Shown piece by piece: positions 7,108 to 15,604 of a DNA stretch of 19,788 nt. Origin of the DNA: Anaerolineaceae bacterium UBA4799 (GTDB lineage: Bacteria; Chloroflexota; Anaerolineae; Anaerolineales; Anaerolineaceae); NCBI GenBank assembly GCA_002402725.1, contig DHGL01000047.1:1-19788 (forward strand). Direction: 5' to 3'. Made by a program: the position numbers and the translations under genes. Position 1 is the first letter of the stretch. Each line of letters starts with the position of its first letter. The notes under the pieces are model-generated. The model did not search any database, was not told the DNA's origin, and saw nothing but the letters and a program-made list of their open reading frames with translations.

Positions 7108-7123
7108 AAAACCCACAATTTGA

Positions 7124-8485
<1,362 letters not shown>

Positions 8486-8504
8486 TATCAAACCGATTCA
8501 TCAC

Positions 8505-8532
8505 AAAACAGCGGCTCACCGCTGTTTTTTTT
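8505..8532 (+). terminator. Intrinsic terminator of eno
   Basis: AAAACAGCGG (8505-8514) is perfectly complementary to CCGCTGTTTT (8519-8528) around the loop CTCA, with a run of eight T at 8525-8532. This is a classic strong Rho-independent terminator 20 bases after the eno stop. Confidence 0.96.
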
Positions 8533-8568
8533 ATTTGCAGAGTTGTAATCGCTTCGGTGTTCATTAAC

Positions 8569-8603
8569 ATTTCCAACTCAATTTCCAATTCCTATCCAAT
8601 TCG
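8569..8603. repeat. Degenerate direct repeats upstream of the methyltransferase gene
   Basis: ATTTCCAACTCA (8569-8580), ATTTCCAATTCC (8581-8592) and TATCCAATTCG (8593-8603) are three consecutive related units. They lie in the 130-base gap between the eno terminator and the methyltransferase start, where no consensus promoter is clear. They may be binding sites or simple AT-rich degeneracy. Confidence 0.35.
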
Positions 8604-8663
8604 TATCAAGTGTGGTACTAATTAATTAAACCAGTCGGGTTCGAGGGACGCACGAGGAGCGAA

Positions 8664-9422
8664 ATGAAATTATTCGACAGCTTTGCCAGTGTTTACGCGC
8701 GCGGAGATTACCCAAACCTCTCACAGAGAATGGCTGCCATTCTTCCCGCGGTGATCAAGAAGTACAAGATCCCAACAAACGGTTCTAAGAAGTTGCTGGA
8801 TGTCGCCTGCGGCGAAGGCAGCTTTTGCGTGGAAATGGCAAAAAAAGGCTGGTCAGTCACTGGTGTGGACCAATCTGAAGAAATGCTGCGTCTGGCAAAT
8901 CATCGGGCCAAAAATGAAAAAGTCAACGTAAATTTTGAAAAACAGGATATGCGTTTCATTGACTACAGCAATGAATTTGACCTGGCGACCTGCTGGTTCG
9001 ATAGTTTTAACTATCTCGTTTCCAACAGTGACCTGCAATCCGCATTCAACAGTATCTCGCGATCCTTAAAACCAAACGGCTGGTTCATTTTTGATATGAA
9101 CACCATTTACGGGTTGGCGGTCGAATGGCAGAAGAACCGCTGTTATGTGCAGCAGGAAACCAAAGACTTGCTGGAACTGCACCGCACCAGTTATGATTTT
9201 GAAAAAAATTTAGGTTGTATAAAAATCACCTGGTTTGTTAAAGTGGATGACAAGTGGGAAAAATTTGAAGAAAAACACATCGAACGCGGTTTTACAACCG
9301 CAGAAATCGAAGCCTGCCTGGAATACGCCGGCTTTCACGTGGTTGATAAAGTAAGCAGCCTGGACCCTATATCCCCGCTGGCAAGCCATTCAGGACGAGC
9401 CTGGTTTCTGGCAAGAAAGTAA
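8664..9422 (+). CDS. Class I SAM-dependent methyltransferase
   Basis: A 252-residue Rossmann-fold methyltransferase. Motif I is LLDVACGEGS at residues 44-53, the SAM-binding glycine loop; the acidic end of strand 2 is GVDQSEEML at about 67-75; motif II/III is the FDLATCWFDSFNYL region, and post-motif III contains LKPNGWFIFDMN. The DSFNYL segment and the C-terminal beta-rich region (KITWFVK, FEEKHIERGFT, GRAWFLAR) resemble the ubiquinone/menaquinone-type and small-molecule methyltransferases; the substrate cannot be named. GAGGAG at 8654-8659 is a clear Shine-Dalgarno. It stands alone: terminator and intergenic gap before it, and a convergent gene ending 7 bases beyond its stop. Confidence 0.85.
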   Translation: MKLFDSFASVYARGDYPNLSQRMAAILPAVIKKYKIPTNGSKKLLDVACGEGSFCVEMAKKGWSVTGVDQSEEMLRLANHRAKNEKVNVNFEKQDMRFIDYSNEFDLATCWFDSFNYLVSNSDLQSAFNSISRSLKPNGWFIFDMNTIYGLAVEWQKNRCYVQQETKDLLELHRTSYDFEKNLGCIKITWFVKVDDKWEKFEEKHIERGFTTAEIEACLEYAGFHVVDKVSSLDPISPLASHSGRAWFLARK

Positions 9423-9429
9423 ATCTTGT

Positions 9430-10116
9430 TTAACCTAATAACTGGTTCACCTGCTCCCAAATCTGATCGAACATCCCAACGGTCAATCGGCCTGTCTGAG
9501 TGTTTTGTCGGCTGGGGTGATATGAACCCAGCAGCCAGGGTACTCCATCCTTGGATGGCAGTAATACGCCATGCCCAAAATCAACGGTGGTAGTAATTTT
9601 CCTTTTATCGTAAAGTAATTTCGCGACGGTATCGAAAGCGACCCTGCCCAGCGCGACCACACCCTCAATTCTCATCAATAACTTCAGCTCACACCGCAGG
9701 TATTGCAGGCAATTCGAGATCTCGGCCGGATGAGGTTTGTTATCCGGCGGCACACAGCGACAAACTGCTGTGACGAATACGCCATTGAGAGTCAACCCAT
9801 CGTTTAAACAGCTGGCTTCAGGCTGGCTGGCAAACCCGGCGCGGTGCAGCGCGGGGTAAAGAAAATTGCCGGAAGCATCACCTGTGAACATGCGCCCGGT
9901 GCGGTTCGAACCATGCGCCCCTGGTGCCAACCCTACCACCAGTACACGCGCCAGGGGATCACCAAAACCTGGAACCGGTTTTGCCCAATAGGACTGCGCG
10001 ATAAAAGCGCGCCGTTTTTCTCTGCCCACTTTTTCCCGCCATGCGACCAGTCGGGGACAGGCATCGCAGGTGGTGATCTGCTTTTCTAACAATTCCAGGC
10101 TGTTTTGAGCGGTCAA
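9430..10116 (-). CDS. Uracil-DNA glycosylase, family 5 (UdgB-like)
   Basis: 228 residues from a TTG start at 10116; no ATG or GTG lies upstream in frame after the nearest stop, and the essential cysteines Cys17 and Cys20 require this start or one very near it. The enzyme excises uracil (and, in this family, hypoxanthine and other deaminated bases) from DNA in base-excision repair. Motif A is GLAPGAHGSNRTGRMFTGD at 62-80, which lacks the catalytic Asp of family 4 and is the hallmark of family 5. Motif B is SYHPSRQN. The Fe-S cysteines are CDAC at 17-20 plus candidates at 119, 121 and 136. It is the last gene of a ruvB-queA-udg operon, 8 bases after the queA stop, and couples DNA repair functions. 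Confidence 0.92.
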   Translation of the reverse strand: MTAQNSLELLEKQITTCDACPRLVAWREKVGREKRRAFIAQSYWAKPVPGFGDPLARVLVVGLAPGAHGSNRTGRMFTGDASGNFLYPALHRAGFASQPEASCLNDGLTLNGVFVTAVCRCVPPDNKPHPAEISNCLQYLRCELKLLMRIEGVVALGRVAFDTVAKLLYDKRKITTTVDFGHGVLLPSKDGVPWLLGSYHPSRQNTQTGRLTVGMFDQIWEQVNQLLG

Positions 10117-10124
10117 TGGAGTTC

Positions 10125-11144
10125 CTAGAGAATAAGCATGGCATCACCAAAGGAGTAGAAGCGGTAACCTCTTTCCATCGCCACGTGGTAGACATCCAGC
10201 ACTCTCTCCCGCCCTGCGAAAGCGCTCACCAGCATCAACAAGGTGGATTTCGGCAGGTGGAAGTTGGTGACCATCGCGTCCACCACCTTGAATTCATACC
10301 CCGGCAAAATGAAAAGTCCCGTTTGACCGCGGTAAGGCACCACCTGGGCTGGCTGCTGGCTGACCGCGGCGGCACTTTCCAGCGTGCGCACGCTGGTGGT
10401 CCCCACAGCCACCACCTTGCCGCCGACCTCTTTCGTGTGGTTGATCAACGCCGCGGTTTCTTCGGTGAGCTCGCACCATTCAGAATGAATCTTGTGTTCA
10501 AGCGGATTAGCCTCGGTCACTGGCGCGAAAGTATCCAGTCCGACGTGCAGGGTCACTTTCGCGAAACGTATGCCTTTTTTTTCTATTTCTCCCATCAACC
10601 AGGGTGTGAAATGCAACCCGGCAGTCGGAGCCGCCGCTGAGCCTGTCTCTGAGGCATAAACGGTCTGGTAACGCTCTGGTGTGAGCAATTTTTCATGAAT
10701 ATAGGGGGGTAACGGCATTTCCCCAATGGCTGGCAGCAGTTCGTCCACGGGTTCCAAAAAGCGGATCAGTCTCTCGCTCCCCTCAAGTTCCTCAAGAATA
10801 TCCACATCCGGTCCATTTTCCAGCCGAACGCGCACCCCCTTGCGCAGTCCTTTGCCACCCACCAGGGCTTCCCATAAACCCGGCTCACGCTGTTTGAGCA
10901 GCAGCAGCTCCACCCTGCCGCCGCTGCTTTTACGGGCATGCAAGCGCGCCGGAATGACCCTGGTTTGATTGAGCACCAAAAGGTCGCCGGGGTTTAAGAA
11001 GCCCGCGAGCTGGTGAAAGTGGCTGTCTTCCAGTGTGGTTGAAGAACGCCGCATCACCAACAAACGTGAAGCGTGTCGCGGTTCAATGGGCGTTTGAGCG
11101 ATGCGCTCAAGCGGTAAGTGATAATCAAAATCAGAGGTTTGCAT
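10125..11144 (-). CDS. queA: S-adenosylmethionine:tRNA ribosyltransferase-isomerase
   Basis: 339 residues, the usual length of QueA, which transfers and isomerises the ribosyl group of SAM onto preQ1 at wobble position 34 to form epoxyqueuosine in tRNAs for Asp, Asn, His and Tyr. The sequence starts with the conserved DFDYHLPLERIAQTP, continues with SRLLVM, FLNPGDLLVLNQTRVIPARL, TGSAAAPTAGLHFT, the HVGLDTFAPV segment and VGTTSVRTLES, and ends with the GEFNLFI-equivalent TGLFILPGYEFKVVDAMVTNFH. The ATG lies 2 bases after the ruvB stop, so the two are surely co-transcribed. The ruvB-queA pairing is common in bacteria. No other queuosine genes are in the window. Confidence 0.98.
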   Translation of the reverse strand: MQTSDFDYHLPLERIAQTPIEPRHASRLLVMRRSSTTLEDSHFHQLAGFLNPGDLLVLNQTRVIPARLHARKSSGGRVELLLLKQREPGLWEALVGGKGLRKGVRVRLENGPDVDILEELEGSERLIRFLEPVDELLPAIGEMPLPPYIHEKLLTPERYQTVYASETGSAAAPTAGLHFTPWLMGEIEKKGIRFAKVTLHVGLDTFAPVTEANPLEHKIHSEWCELTEETAALINHTKEVGGKVVAVGTTSVRTLESAAAVSQQPAQVVPYRGQTGLFILPGYEFKVVDAMVTNFHLPKSTLLMLVSAFAGRERVLDVYHVAMERGYRFYSFGDAMLIL

Positions 11145-11146
11145 GC

Positions 11147-12175
11147 TCAGGGGATCAGCCGTGGCTGGTTGTCTTTCTGGTTATAGGGCAATTGGAGGTG
11201 TTCGTAAGCCAGCGGCGTTGCCACCCTTCCCTGGGGGGTACGGTCAATGTATCCCAGTTGAAGTAAATACGGCTCAACTACGTCCATGATCGTATCCGCC
11301 TCTTCGCTTATCGAAGCGGCTATCGTCGCCAGTCCAACCGGGCCGCCGTTATACTTTTCTATAATGGTCTTCAATACTCGCCGGTCCACATCATCCAACC
11401 CCATCACGTCAACGGCCAGCAGGTCCAGCGCGTTGATGGCAGTTTCCCGCGTGATGATGCCATCAGAACGCACCTGGGTAAAATCGCGCACGCGGCGCAG
11501 CAGGCGCAACGCCACCCTGGGGGTGCCCCGCGCCCGGCGGGCAATTTCTTCAATGCCGGTCTCATCACTGACGACATTCAATAAACCCGCCGCGCGTTCA
11601 ACAATCTTGCGCATGGCATTCAAGTCGTAATAATCCAGGCGGTAAACCGCTCCAAAGCGCGCGCGCAGGGGTGCGGTGACCAGCGCCAGCCTTGTGGTGG
11701 CGCCAATGGTGGTAAAGCGCGGTAATTTTAAGCGCAGCGAGCGCGCAGAAGGTCCTTTGCCAATGATAATGTCCAGCGAGAAATCTTCCATCGCCGGGTA
11801 TAACACTTCCTCAATGGAGCGACCCAGCCGGTGGATTTCATCAACGAAGAGAATGTCACCTTCCCTCAAATTGGTCAGAATTGCTGCCAGGTCGCCGGTG
11901 CGTTCTATCGCCGGACCAGAGGTGACTTTGATATTGACACCCATTTCATTAGCCAGTATATAAGCCAGCGTTGTTTTTCCCAACCCGGGTGGGCCGTAAA
12001 ACAATACATGGTCCAGGCATTCCTTCCGTCCTTTGGCTGCTGCGATGAGGATTTCCAGGTTTAGCCGCACCTGGTCCTGCCCAATCAATTCCTTCAGATG
12101 GGAAGGACGTAACACGTTATCTAGCCGATCATCTACTTTTGGAACAGGGTTTACGATGCGTTCATCTGCTGCCAT
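11147..12175 (-). CDS. ruvB: Holliday junction branch migration helicase RuvB
   Basis: 342 residues from the ATG at 12175 (an in-frame GTG at 12190 would add five residues but would overlap the TATAAT at 12187-12182). RuvB is the AAA+ motor of the RuvABC resolvasome. It begins with the characteristic [20 protein letters not shown]; Walker A is GPPGLGKTT at 61-69, Walker B is VDEIHRL with Asp112-Glu113, the sensor segment is TTIGATTR at 155-162, and the C-terminal winged helix contains [13 protein letters not shown] and [11 protein letters not shown]. It heads the ruvB-queA-udg operon. ruvA and ruvC are not present in the window. No strong Shine-Dalgarno precedes the ATG. Confidence 0.97.
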   Translation of the reverse strand: MAADERIVNPVPKVDDRLDNVLRPSHLKELIGQDQVRLNLEILIAAAKGRKECLDHVLFYGPPGLGKTTLAYILANEMGVNIKVTSGPAIERTGDLAAILTNLREGDILFVDEIHRLGRSIEEVLYPAMEDFSLDIIIGKGPSARSLRLKLPRFTTIGATTRLALVTAPLRARFGAVYRLDYYDLNAMRKIVERAAGLLNVVSDETGIEEIARRARGTPRVALRLLRRVRDFTQVRSDGIITRETAINALDLLAVDVMGLDDVDRRVLKTIIEKYNGGPVGLATIAASISEEADTIMDVVEPYLLQLGYIDRTPQGRVATPLAYEHLQLPYNQKDNQPRLIP

Positions 12176-12181
12176 AACCCC

Positions 12182-12187
12182 ATTATA
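12182..12187 (-). promoter_or_regulatory. Candidate -10 box abutting the ruvB start
   Basis: On the minus strand TATAAT (12187-12182) is followed by GGGGTT and then ATG (12175). The distance of six bases places the expected transcription start at the ATG, as for mutL. The -35 region at about 12210-12205 is poor (AACTCG). Confidence 0.45.
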
Positions 12188-12264
12188 CACGCTCCCCCTG
12201 CTTGCGAGTTATCTTCCACGCAATCATCCACATAATTCTTAAGTACTGCGTTTTTATTTGGCGC

Positions 12265-12290
12265 TATAATGATGTAAATCCTAAAGGAGA
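12265..12290 (+). promoter_or_regulatory. upp -10 box and Shine-Dalgarno
   Basis: TATAAT at 12265-12270 is a perfect -10 box; the -35 is weak. The Shine-Dalgarno AAAGGAGA at 12283-12290 lies 4 bases before the ATG at 12295. This sets the upp start and excludes the in-frame ATG at 12202, which is upstream of the promoter element. Confidence 0.7.
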
Positions 12291-12294
12291 ATTC

Positions 12295-12921
12295 ATGTCA
12301 AACCTTTACGTATCCACTCACCCCCTGGTGGCACATAAATTAGCTAAACTACGCGATACCCGTACCGAACCCAAGAAGTTCCGCGAACTGGTGCGCGAGA
12401 TTGCCGGCCTGCTGGCGTACGAGGCTACCGCTGACCTGATGACTGAAGATATCCAGGTAACCACCCCGCTCGCGGTGGCGCCGGGGAAGTCCCTGCGAGA
12501 AAAGATCGGCCTGGTACCCATACTGCGCGCCGGGTTGGGAATGGTGGAAGGCTTCTGGGATTTAATGCCAGGCGCGGAGGTCTGGCATATCGGAATTTAC
12601 CGTGATGAAAATACACTCAAACCTGTAGAATATTACAACAAACTGCCTACCGAACCGACCGTTTCTGTATGCCTTATTCTGGATCCCATGCTGGCGACCG
12701 GTGGTTCAGCCACCGCGACAGTTGGGGTACTAAAGCGCTGGGGGGTGAAAAAAATCAAGTTTGTGGGGATCATCGGGGCTCCCGAGGGCATCGCCGCCAT
12801 GACTAAAGCCTACCCCGAGGTACCCATCCACCTGGCCGCGGTGGACGAACGCTTGAATAATGTCGGTTATATCCTGCCAGGTCTGGGTGACGCCGGCGAC
12901 AGGGAGTTTGGCACAGCCTGA
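12295..12921 (+). CDS. upp: Uracil phosphoribosyltransferase
   Basis: 208 residues, the usual size of Upp, which salvages uracil with PRPP to form UMP. It starts with the conserved [20 protein letters not shown], contains [13 protein letters not shown] at about 74-86, the PRPP-binding loop [11 protein letters not shown] at 129-139, and the C-terminal uracil-binding segment [12 protein letters not shown]. It therefore feeds UTP and, through pyrG in this same window, CTP pools, though the two genes are 7 kb apart. It has its own -10 box and a strong Shine-Dalgarno and ends in a hairpin shared with tpiA. Confidence 0.98.
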   Translation: MSNLYVSTHPLVAHKLAKLRDTRTEPKKFRELVREIAGLLAYEATADLMTEDIQVTTPLAVAPGKSLREKIGLVPILRAGLGMVEGFWDLMPGAEVWHIGIYRDENTLKPVEYYNKLPTEPTVSVCLILDPMLATGGSATATVGVLKRWGVKKIKFVGIIGAPEGIAAMTKAYPEVPIHLAAVDERLNNVGYILPGLGDAGDREFGTA

Positions 12922-12930
12922 AAATAATCA

Positions 12931-12962
12931 GAGACCCGGCAATAAAACCGGGTCTCTTGATT
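12931..12962. terminator. Bidirectional terminator between upp and tpiA
   Basis: GAGACCCGG (12931-12939) is perfectly complementary to CCGGGTCTC (12948-12956) around an eight-base loop. On the plus strand TTGATTTC follows; on the minus strand the bases beyond the stem read TGATTATTTTC. It separates the convergent genes upp and tpiA. Confidence 0.88.
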
Positions 12963-12974
12963 TCAAGTCCATAC

Positions 12975-13733
12975 TTAAGGCTTTGCGGCTTCCACGATTT
13001 TTACAAATTCCTCTACCTTGAGGCTCGCTCCGCCCACCAGCGCGCCGTCGATCTCCGGTTGGTGAAAGAATTCCACAGCATTGGCTGCGGCGACCGAACC
13101 GCCGTAGAGGATACGCAAATTTTGCGCCGGTCCGGATCCAAACAGCCGCGCTAAAGCAGGCCGAATGTAATCTCTCAACACCGCGTTCGCCCCTTCAGCA
13201 GTTGCAGCCCTGCCGGTACCGATGGCCCATACCGGTTCATATGCCACCACGATCATTGAGACTAATGGCGGTTCAATTTCCTTAAATCCTTCAATGACCT
13301 GCCGGGTGATCACCTCGCCGGTCACCCCAGATTCATATTCCGCCAACGTTTCACCGATGCACACGATGGGAATCAGCCCCAAAGCCAATGCGGATTTCAA
13401 TTTGCGATTCACGCTTTCATCAGTTTCGCCAAAGTAAGCCCGCCGTTCGGAATGCCCGATGATGACGTAATCACAAAACTCACGTATCATTTGCGGTGAA
13501 ATCTCCCCGGTGTAAGCGCCGGATTCTGCCCAATGCATGTTCTGTGCACCAATACCCACCCCGGTGCCGCTCATCTGGGCTGAAAGGATCATCAGCGAGG
13601 TATAAGGCGGGCAAAGCACTCGCTCTACTTCAGGCACCTGCTGCAAACCCGGTAACAGTTGCTGAACCAGCACACTCGCCTGCTCTACCGTTTTATTCAT
13701 TTTCCAATTACCAGCTACGAATGGTTTTCGCAT
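12975..13733 (-). CDS. tpiA: Triosephosphate isomerase
   Basis: 252 residues, the normal TIM-barrel length, interconverting dihydroxyacetone phosphate and glyceraldehyde 3-phosphate in glycolysis. The start MRKPFVAGNWKMNK carries Asn9 and Lys11 of the active site; His94 is in IIGHSERR; the catalytic base Glu166 is in AYEPVWAIGTG with the flexible loop 6 following; the phosphate-binding ILYGGSV segment and the C-terminal GGASL are present. AGAGGAAAAG precedes the ATG. All catalytic residues are intact. It lies downstream of the antisense strand of rnpB and, further upstream on the same strand, the six-gene cluster; a dedicated promoter in the 135-base gap before rnpB is not clear. Confidence 0.98.
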   Translation of the reverse strand: MRKPFVAGNWKMNKTVEQASVLVQQLLPGLQQVPEVERVLCPPYTSLMILSAQMSGTGVGIGAQNMHWAESGAYTGEISPQMIREFCDYVIIGHSERRAYFGETDESVNRKLKSALALGLIPIVCIGETLAEYESGVTGEVITRQVIEGFKEIEPPLVSMIVVAYEPVWAIGTGRAATAEGANAVLRDYIRPALARLFGSGPAQNLRILYGGSVAAANAVEFFHQPEIDGALVGGASLKVEEFVKIVEAAKP

Positions 13734-13830
13734 CTTTTCCTCTTTTTATTTTCCCACTTAGCGGGGAATCATGTGAGTTTATTGCACAATGATTTTACTC
13801 TTATTGGTCCACCCTGTAGTTTTTTTAAGA

Positions 13831-13859
13831 TTGACGAAGCGCTGAGGAAAAGGTATGAT
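13831..13859 (+). promoter_or_regulatory. Sigma70 promoter of rnpB
   Basis: TTGACG at 13831-13836 and TATGAT at 13854-13859 are each one mismatch from consensus, with an optimal 17-base spacer. The expected start, about 13866, is just before the first base of the mature RNA (13869). An AT-rich run with seven T lies directly upstream of the -35 and may act as an UP element. Confidence 0.88.
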
Positions 13860-13868
13860 GGAAGCATC

Positions 13869-14267
13869 AGGCCAGCCAGATGGTCGCGACGTTGAGCGAT
13901 CAGCGTCGAGGAAAGTCCGCACTCCACAGGGCAGGTTGCCGGGTAATACCCGGGGCGGGGATCCTTCAGGAGAACCCGCCGGACAGGGCCACAGAAACAT
14001 ACCGCCCGCGAGGGCAAGGGTGAAATGGTGGTGTAAGGGACCACCGGCGCTGCCGTAATGCAGCGGCCAGGTAACCCCTAACCGGAGCAAGGCCAAGCAG
14101 AGACCATGTCCGCTTCGGCGGCGGGAAGCGGCCCGCTTTCTTATGAGTCCCGGGTAGGCTGCACGAGCCGGGTGGTAACATCCGGCCTAGAGAGATGACC
14201 ATCAGCCTGGAAACCGTGCAACGCGCATACCTTTCCAGGTGACAGAATGCGGCTTATCGGCTGGCCT
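13869..14267 (+). ncRNA. rnpB: RNase P RNA (bacterial class A-like)
   Basis: The catalytic RNA that trims the 5' leaders of tRNA precursors. The ends AGGCCAGCC (13869-13877) and GGCTGGCCT (14259-14267) form a perfect nine-pair P1 helix. The conserved P4 segment GAGGAAAGTCC is at 13908-13918 and its partner region with ACAGAA and GGCTTAT is near 14242-14257. GCAAGGCCAAGCAGAGACC near 14086 matches the conserved region of the specificity side, and AGAGATGACCATC near 14191 the P15/P18 to J5/15 vicinity of other bacterial RNAs. The length, about 399 bases, is normal. The gene has its own promoter. Its 3' end overlaps the last 14 bases of the ligase gene on the other strand. Short open frames within it are not genes. 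Confidence 0.97.
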
Positions 14268-15588
14268 GTGCCGTAAGTATCTCGTTTGGTCTTAGATCAA
14301 CGATCTTTCTTTTTGCAAATACCGTATTCACCTTTTCAGCCACTTCAATGTACAACCCGTCATTGTGAACCAATACATCCATGCCTGGAATGCGTGTTAC
14401 AGCCTCTCGAACCTCCGCTTCCACATCCTTGGTAGTGCCCATTGTTCTCAGTAAAATCTTCATTTTATCTTTGCCTTGACCGCTCGCAAGGACATAGGCT
14501 TCGAAATCACAGACGCCATCGATTTGAAACAGGGCTTCATCCAGATCATTTTGAAAAAGCTGATGGTCACCGATTTGAATGCCACCTTGCCTGCGCCGCT
14601 TGATTTGCGCTAACCTTTTGATAAAAGAACCGCATTCACAAATCCCGGGATTGACATGGCTGATATCACCGGTTCGGTAACGAACTAATGGCATCGCGTT
14701 ACGCGTGAGCGTGGTAATCACCACCTCCCCCTCCTCTCCATCCGGTAGCGCTTCTCCTGATTCGGGGTCGATTATTTCAATGTAGAGATCAACTTCGCGC
14801 ATATGGTAACCGAGATGCGCGCTGCATTCCACACCACCGCCCAACCCGGTTTCTGTCATGCCATAATGGTCAAAAACCTCACACCCCCAGAACGCTTTCA
14901 ACCTCGCCGCAACAATCGCGGGCAGCACATCCGTTGAAACCAGTGCTGCTTTTATCTGACCCCGGGGAAGGATACCTGCCATGTAATCAAAACAGGCTGC
15001 CCTGTAAAGGTGAACGGGCGCGCCAACCAGTACGTTCACATTCTCTTCCCGAATCACCCTTAGCACCTTTTCCTCATCATCGACCGGACCGTACTTGATC
15101 GGTACGCAGCCCAACTTCTTCAATCCAGAGAAGAGCAGGTCTCCAACGCTGCCTGGTCGCTCACCAGGAAGCAGGATGAGAACCCTGTCACCTTCAGTTG
15201 CCAGCGTCGACATCCCGACCTTAAAAAAGTCGACCGTCAGCGCCTGGTCTGCCTGGGAGAAAAATATCCTTTTAGCACGAGCCGTGGTGCCGGAAGTCGG
15301 GAGTGAGACAATGCGATGAACCTCTTCCTGAGAAACACATACAAAAGCAGCCGGGTTCGCAATCAGGTTTTCTGCATTGGTGTATGGCACCCTGCAAAAA
15401 TCCTGCAATGATGCCACAGAACCCAGCCCGGCGAACTGGCTGCGGTAAAAAGGGCTTCTTTGAGCGGTGTATTCGATTATCTGAAGCAACCTGGTAAACT
15501 GCCATTGCTCCAGTTGCTGGCGATCGAATACAGCCGGGGATATACCAATACGGCGTGAAATCCAATGATGTAAGGGGGTAATCATCAT
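14254..15588 (-). CDS. PaaK-like adenylate-forming (AMP-dependent) CoA ligase family protein
   Basis: 444 residues from the ATG at 15588 (or the adjacent ATG at 15585), chosen because the upstream frame lies inside the radical SAM gene and lacks family features. It resembles phenylacetate-CoA ligase: the P-loop SLPTSGTTARAKR at 95-107, the adenine-binding DHYGMTETGLGGG at 240-252, and the hinge RYRTGD at 303-308. The C-terminal domain is present. Such enzymes activate a carboxylate as acyl-AMP and often pass it to a thiol. The usual TGxPK after SGTT is replaced by TARAKR, and GICECG at about 315-320 adds Cys residues typical of the PaaK branch. It is the last gene of the cluster, 16 bases after the radical SAM stop, and corresponds as I recall to the DVU_1553 family. 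Its stop codon lies inside rnpB on the opposite strand. Confidence 0.88.
   Translation of the reverse strand: MMITPLHHWISRRIGISPAVFDRQQLEQWQFTRLLQIIEYTAQRSPFYRSQFAGLGSVASLQDFCRVPYTNAENLIANPAAFVCVSQEEVHRIVSLPTSGTTARAKRIFFSQADQALTVDFFKVGMSTLATEGDRVLILLPGERPGSVGDLLFSGLKKLGCVPIKYGPVDDEEKVLRVIREENVNVLVGAPVHLYRAACFDYMAGILPRGQIKAALVSTDVLPAIVAARLKAFWGCEVFDHYGMTETGLGGGVECSAHLGYHMREVDLYIEIIDPESGEALPDGEEGEVVITTLTRNAMPLVRYRTGDISHVNPGICECGSFIKRLAQIKRRRQGGIQIGDHQLFQNDLDEALFQIDGVCDFEAYVLASGQGKDKMKILLRTMGTTKDVEAEVREAVTRIPGMDVLVHNDGLYIEVAEKVNTVFAKRKIVDLRPNEILTAQASR
14294..14315 (+). terminator. Possible rnpB terminator inside the ligase coding region
   Basis: AGATC (14294-14298) and GATCT (14302-14306) pair around the loop AAC and are followed by TTCTTTTTG. 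The stem is short and AT-rich, but the position, 27 bases after the mature rnpB 3' end, is right. It is antisense to codons near the end of the ligase gene. Confidence 0.5.
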
Positions 15589-15604
15589 GACCCGGGCAGG
15601 TAAA

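Noticed and set aside
10116..10640. 174-codon plus-strand open frame
   Set aside because: Antisense to queA, which has full family motifs; the frame is a shadow of its codon bias.
12202..12294. Upstream ATG extending upp by 31 codons
   Set aside because: It precedes the -10 box and the Shine-Dalgarno at 12283-12290; known Upp proteins start at the SNLYVSTHP segment.
13779..14202. Several open frames on both strands across 13779-14202
   Set aside because: They lie on rnpB, whose conserved motifs and P1 helix fully explain the sequence; the translations are low-complexity and lack family features.
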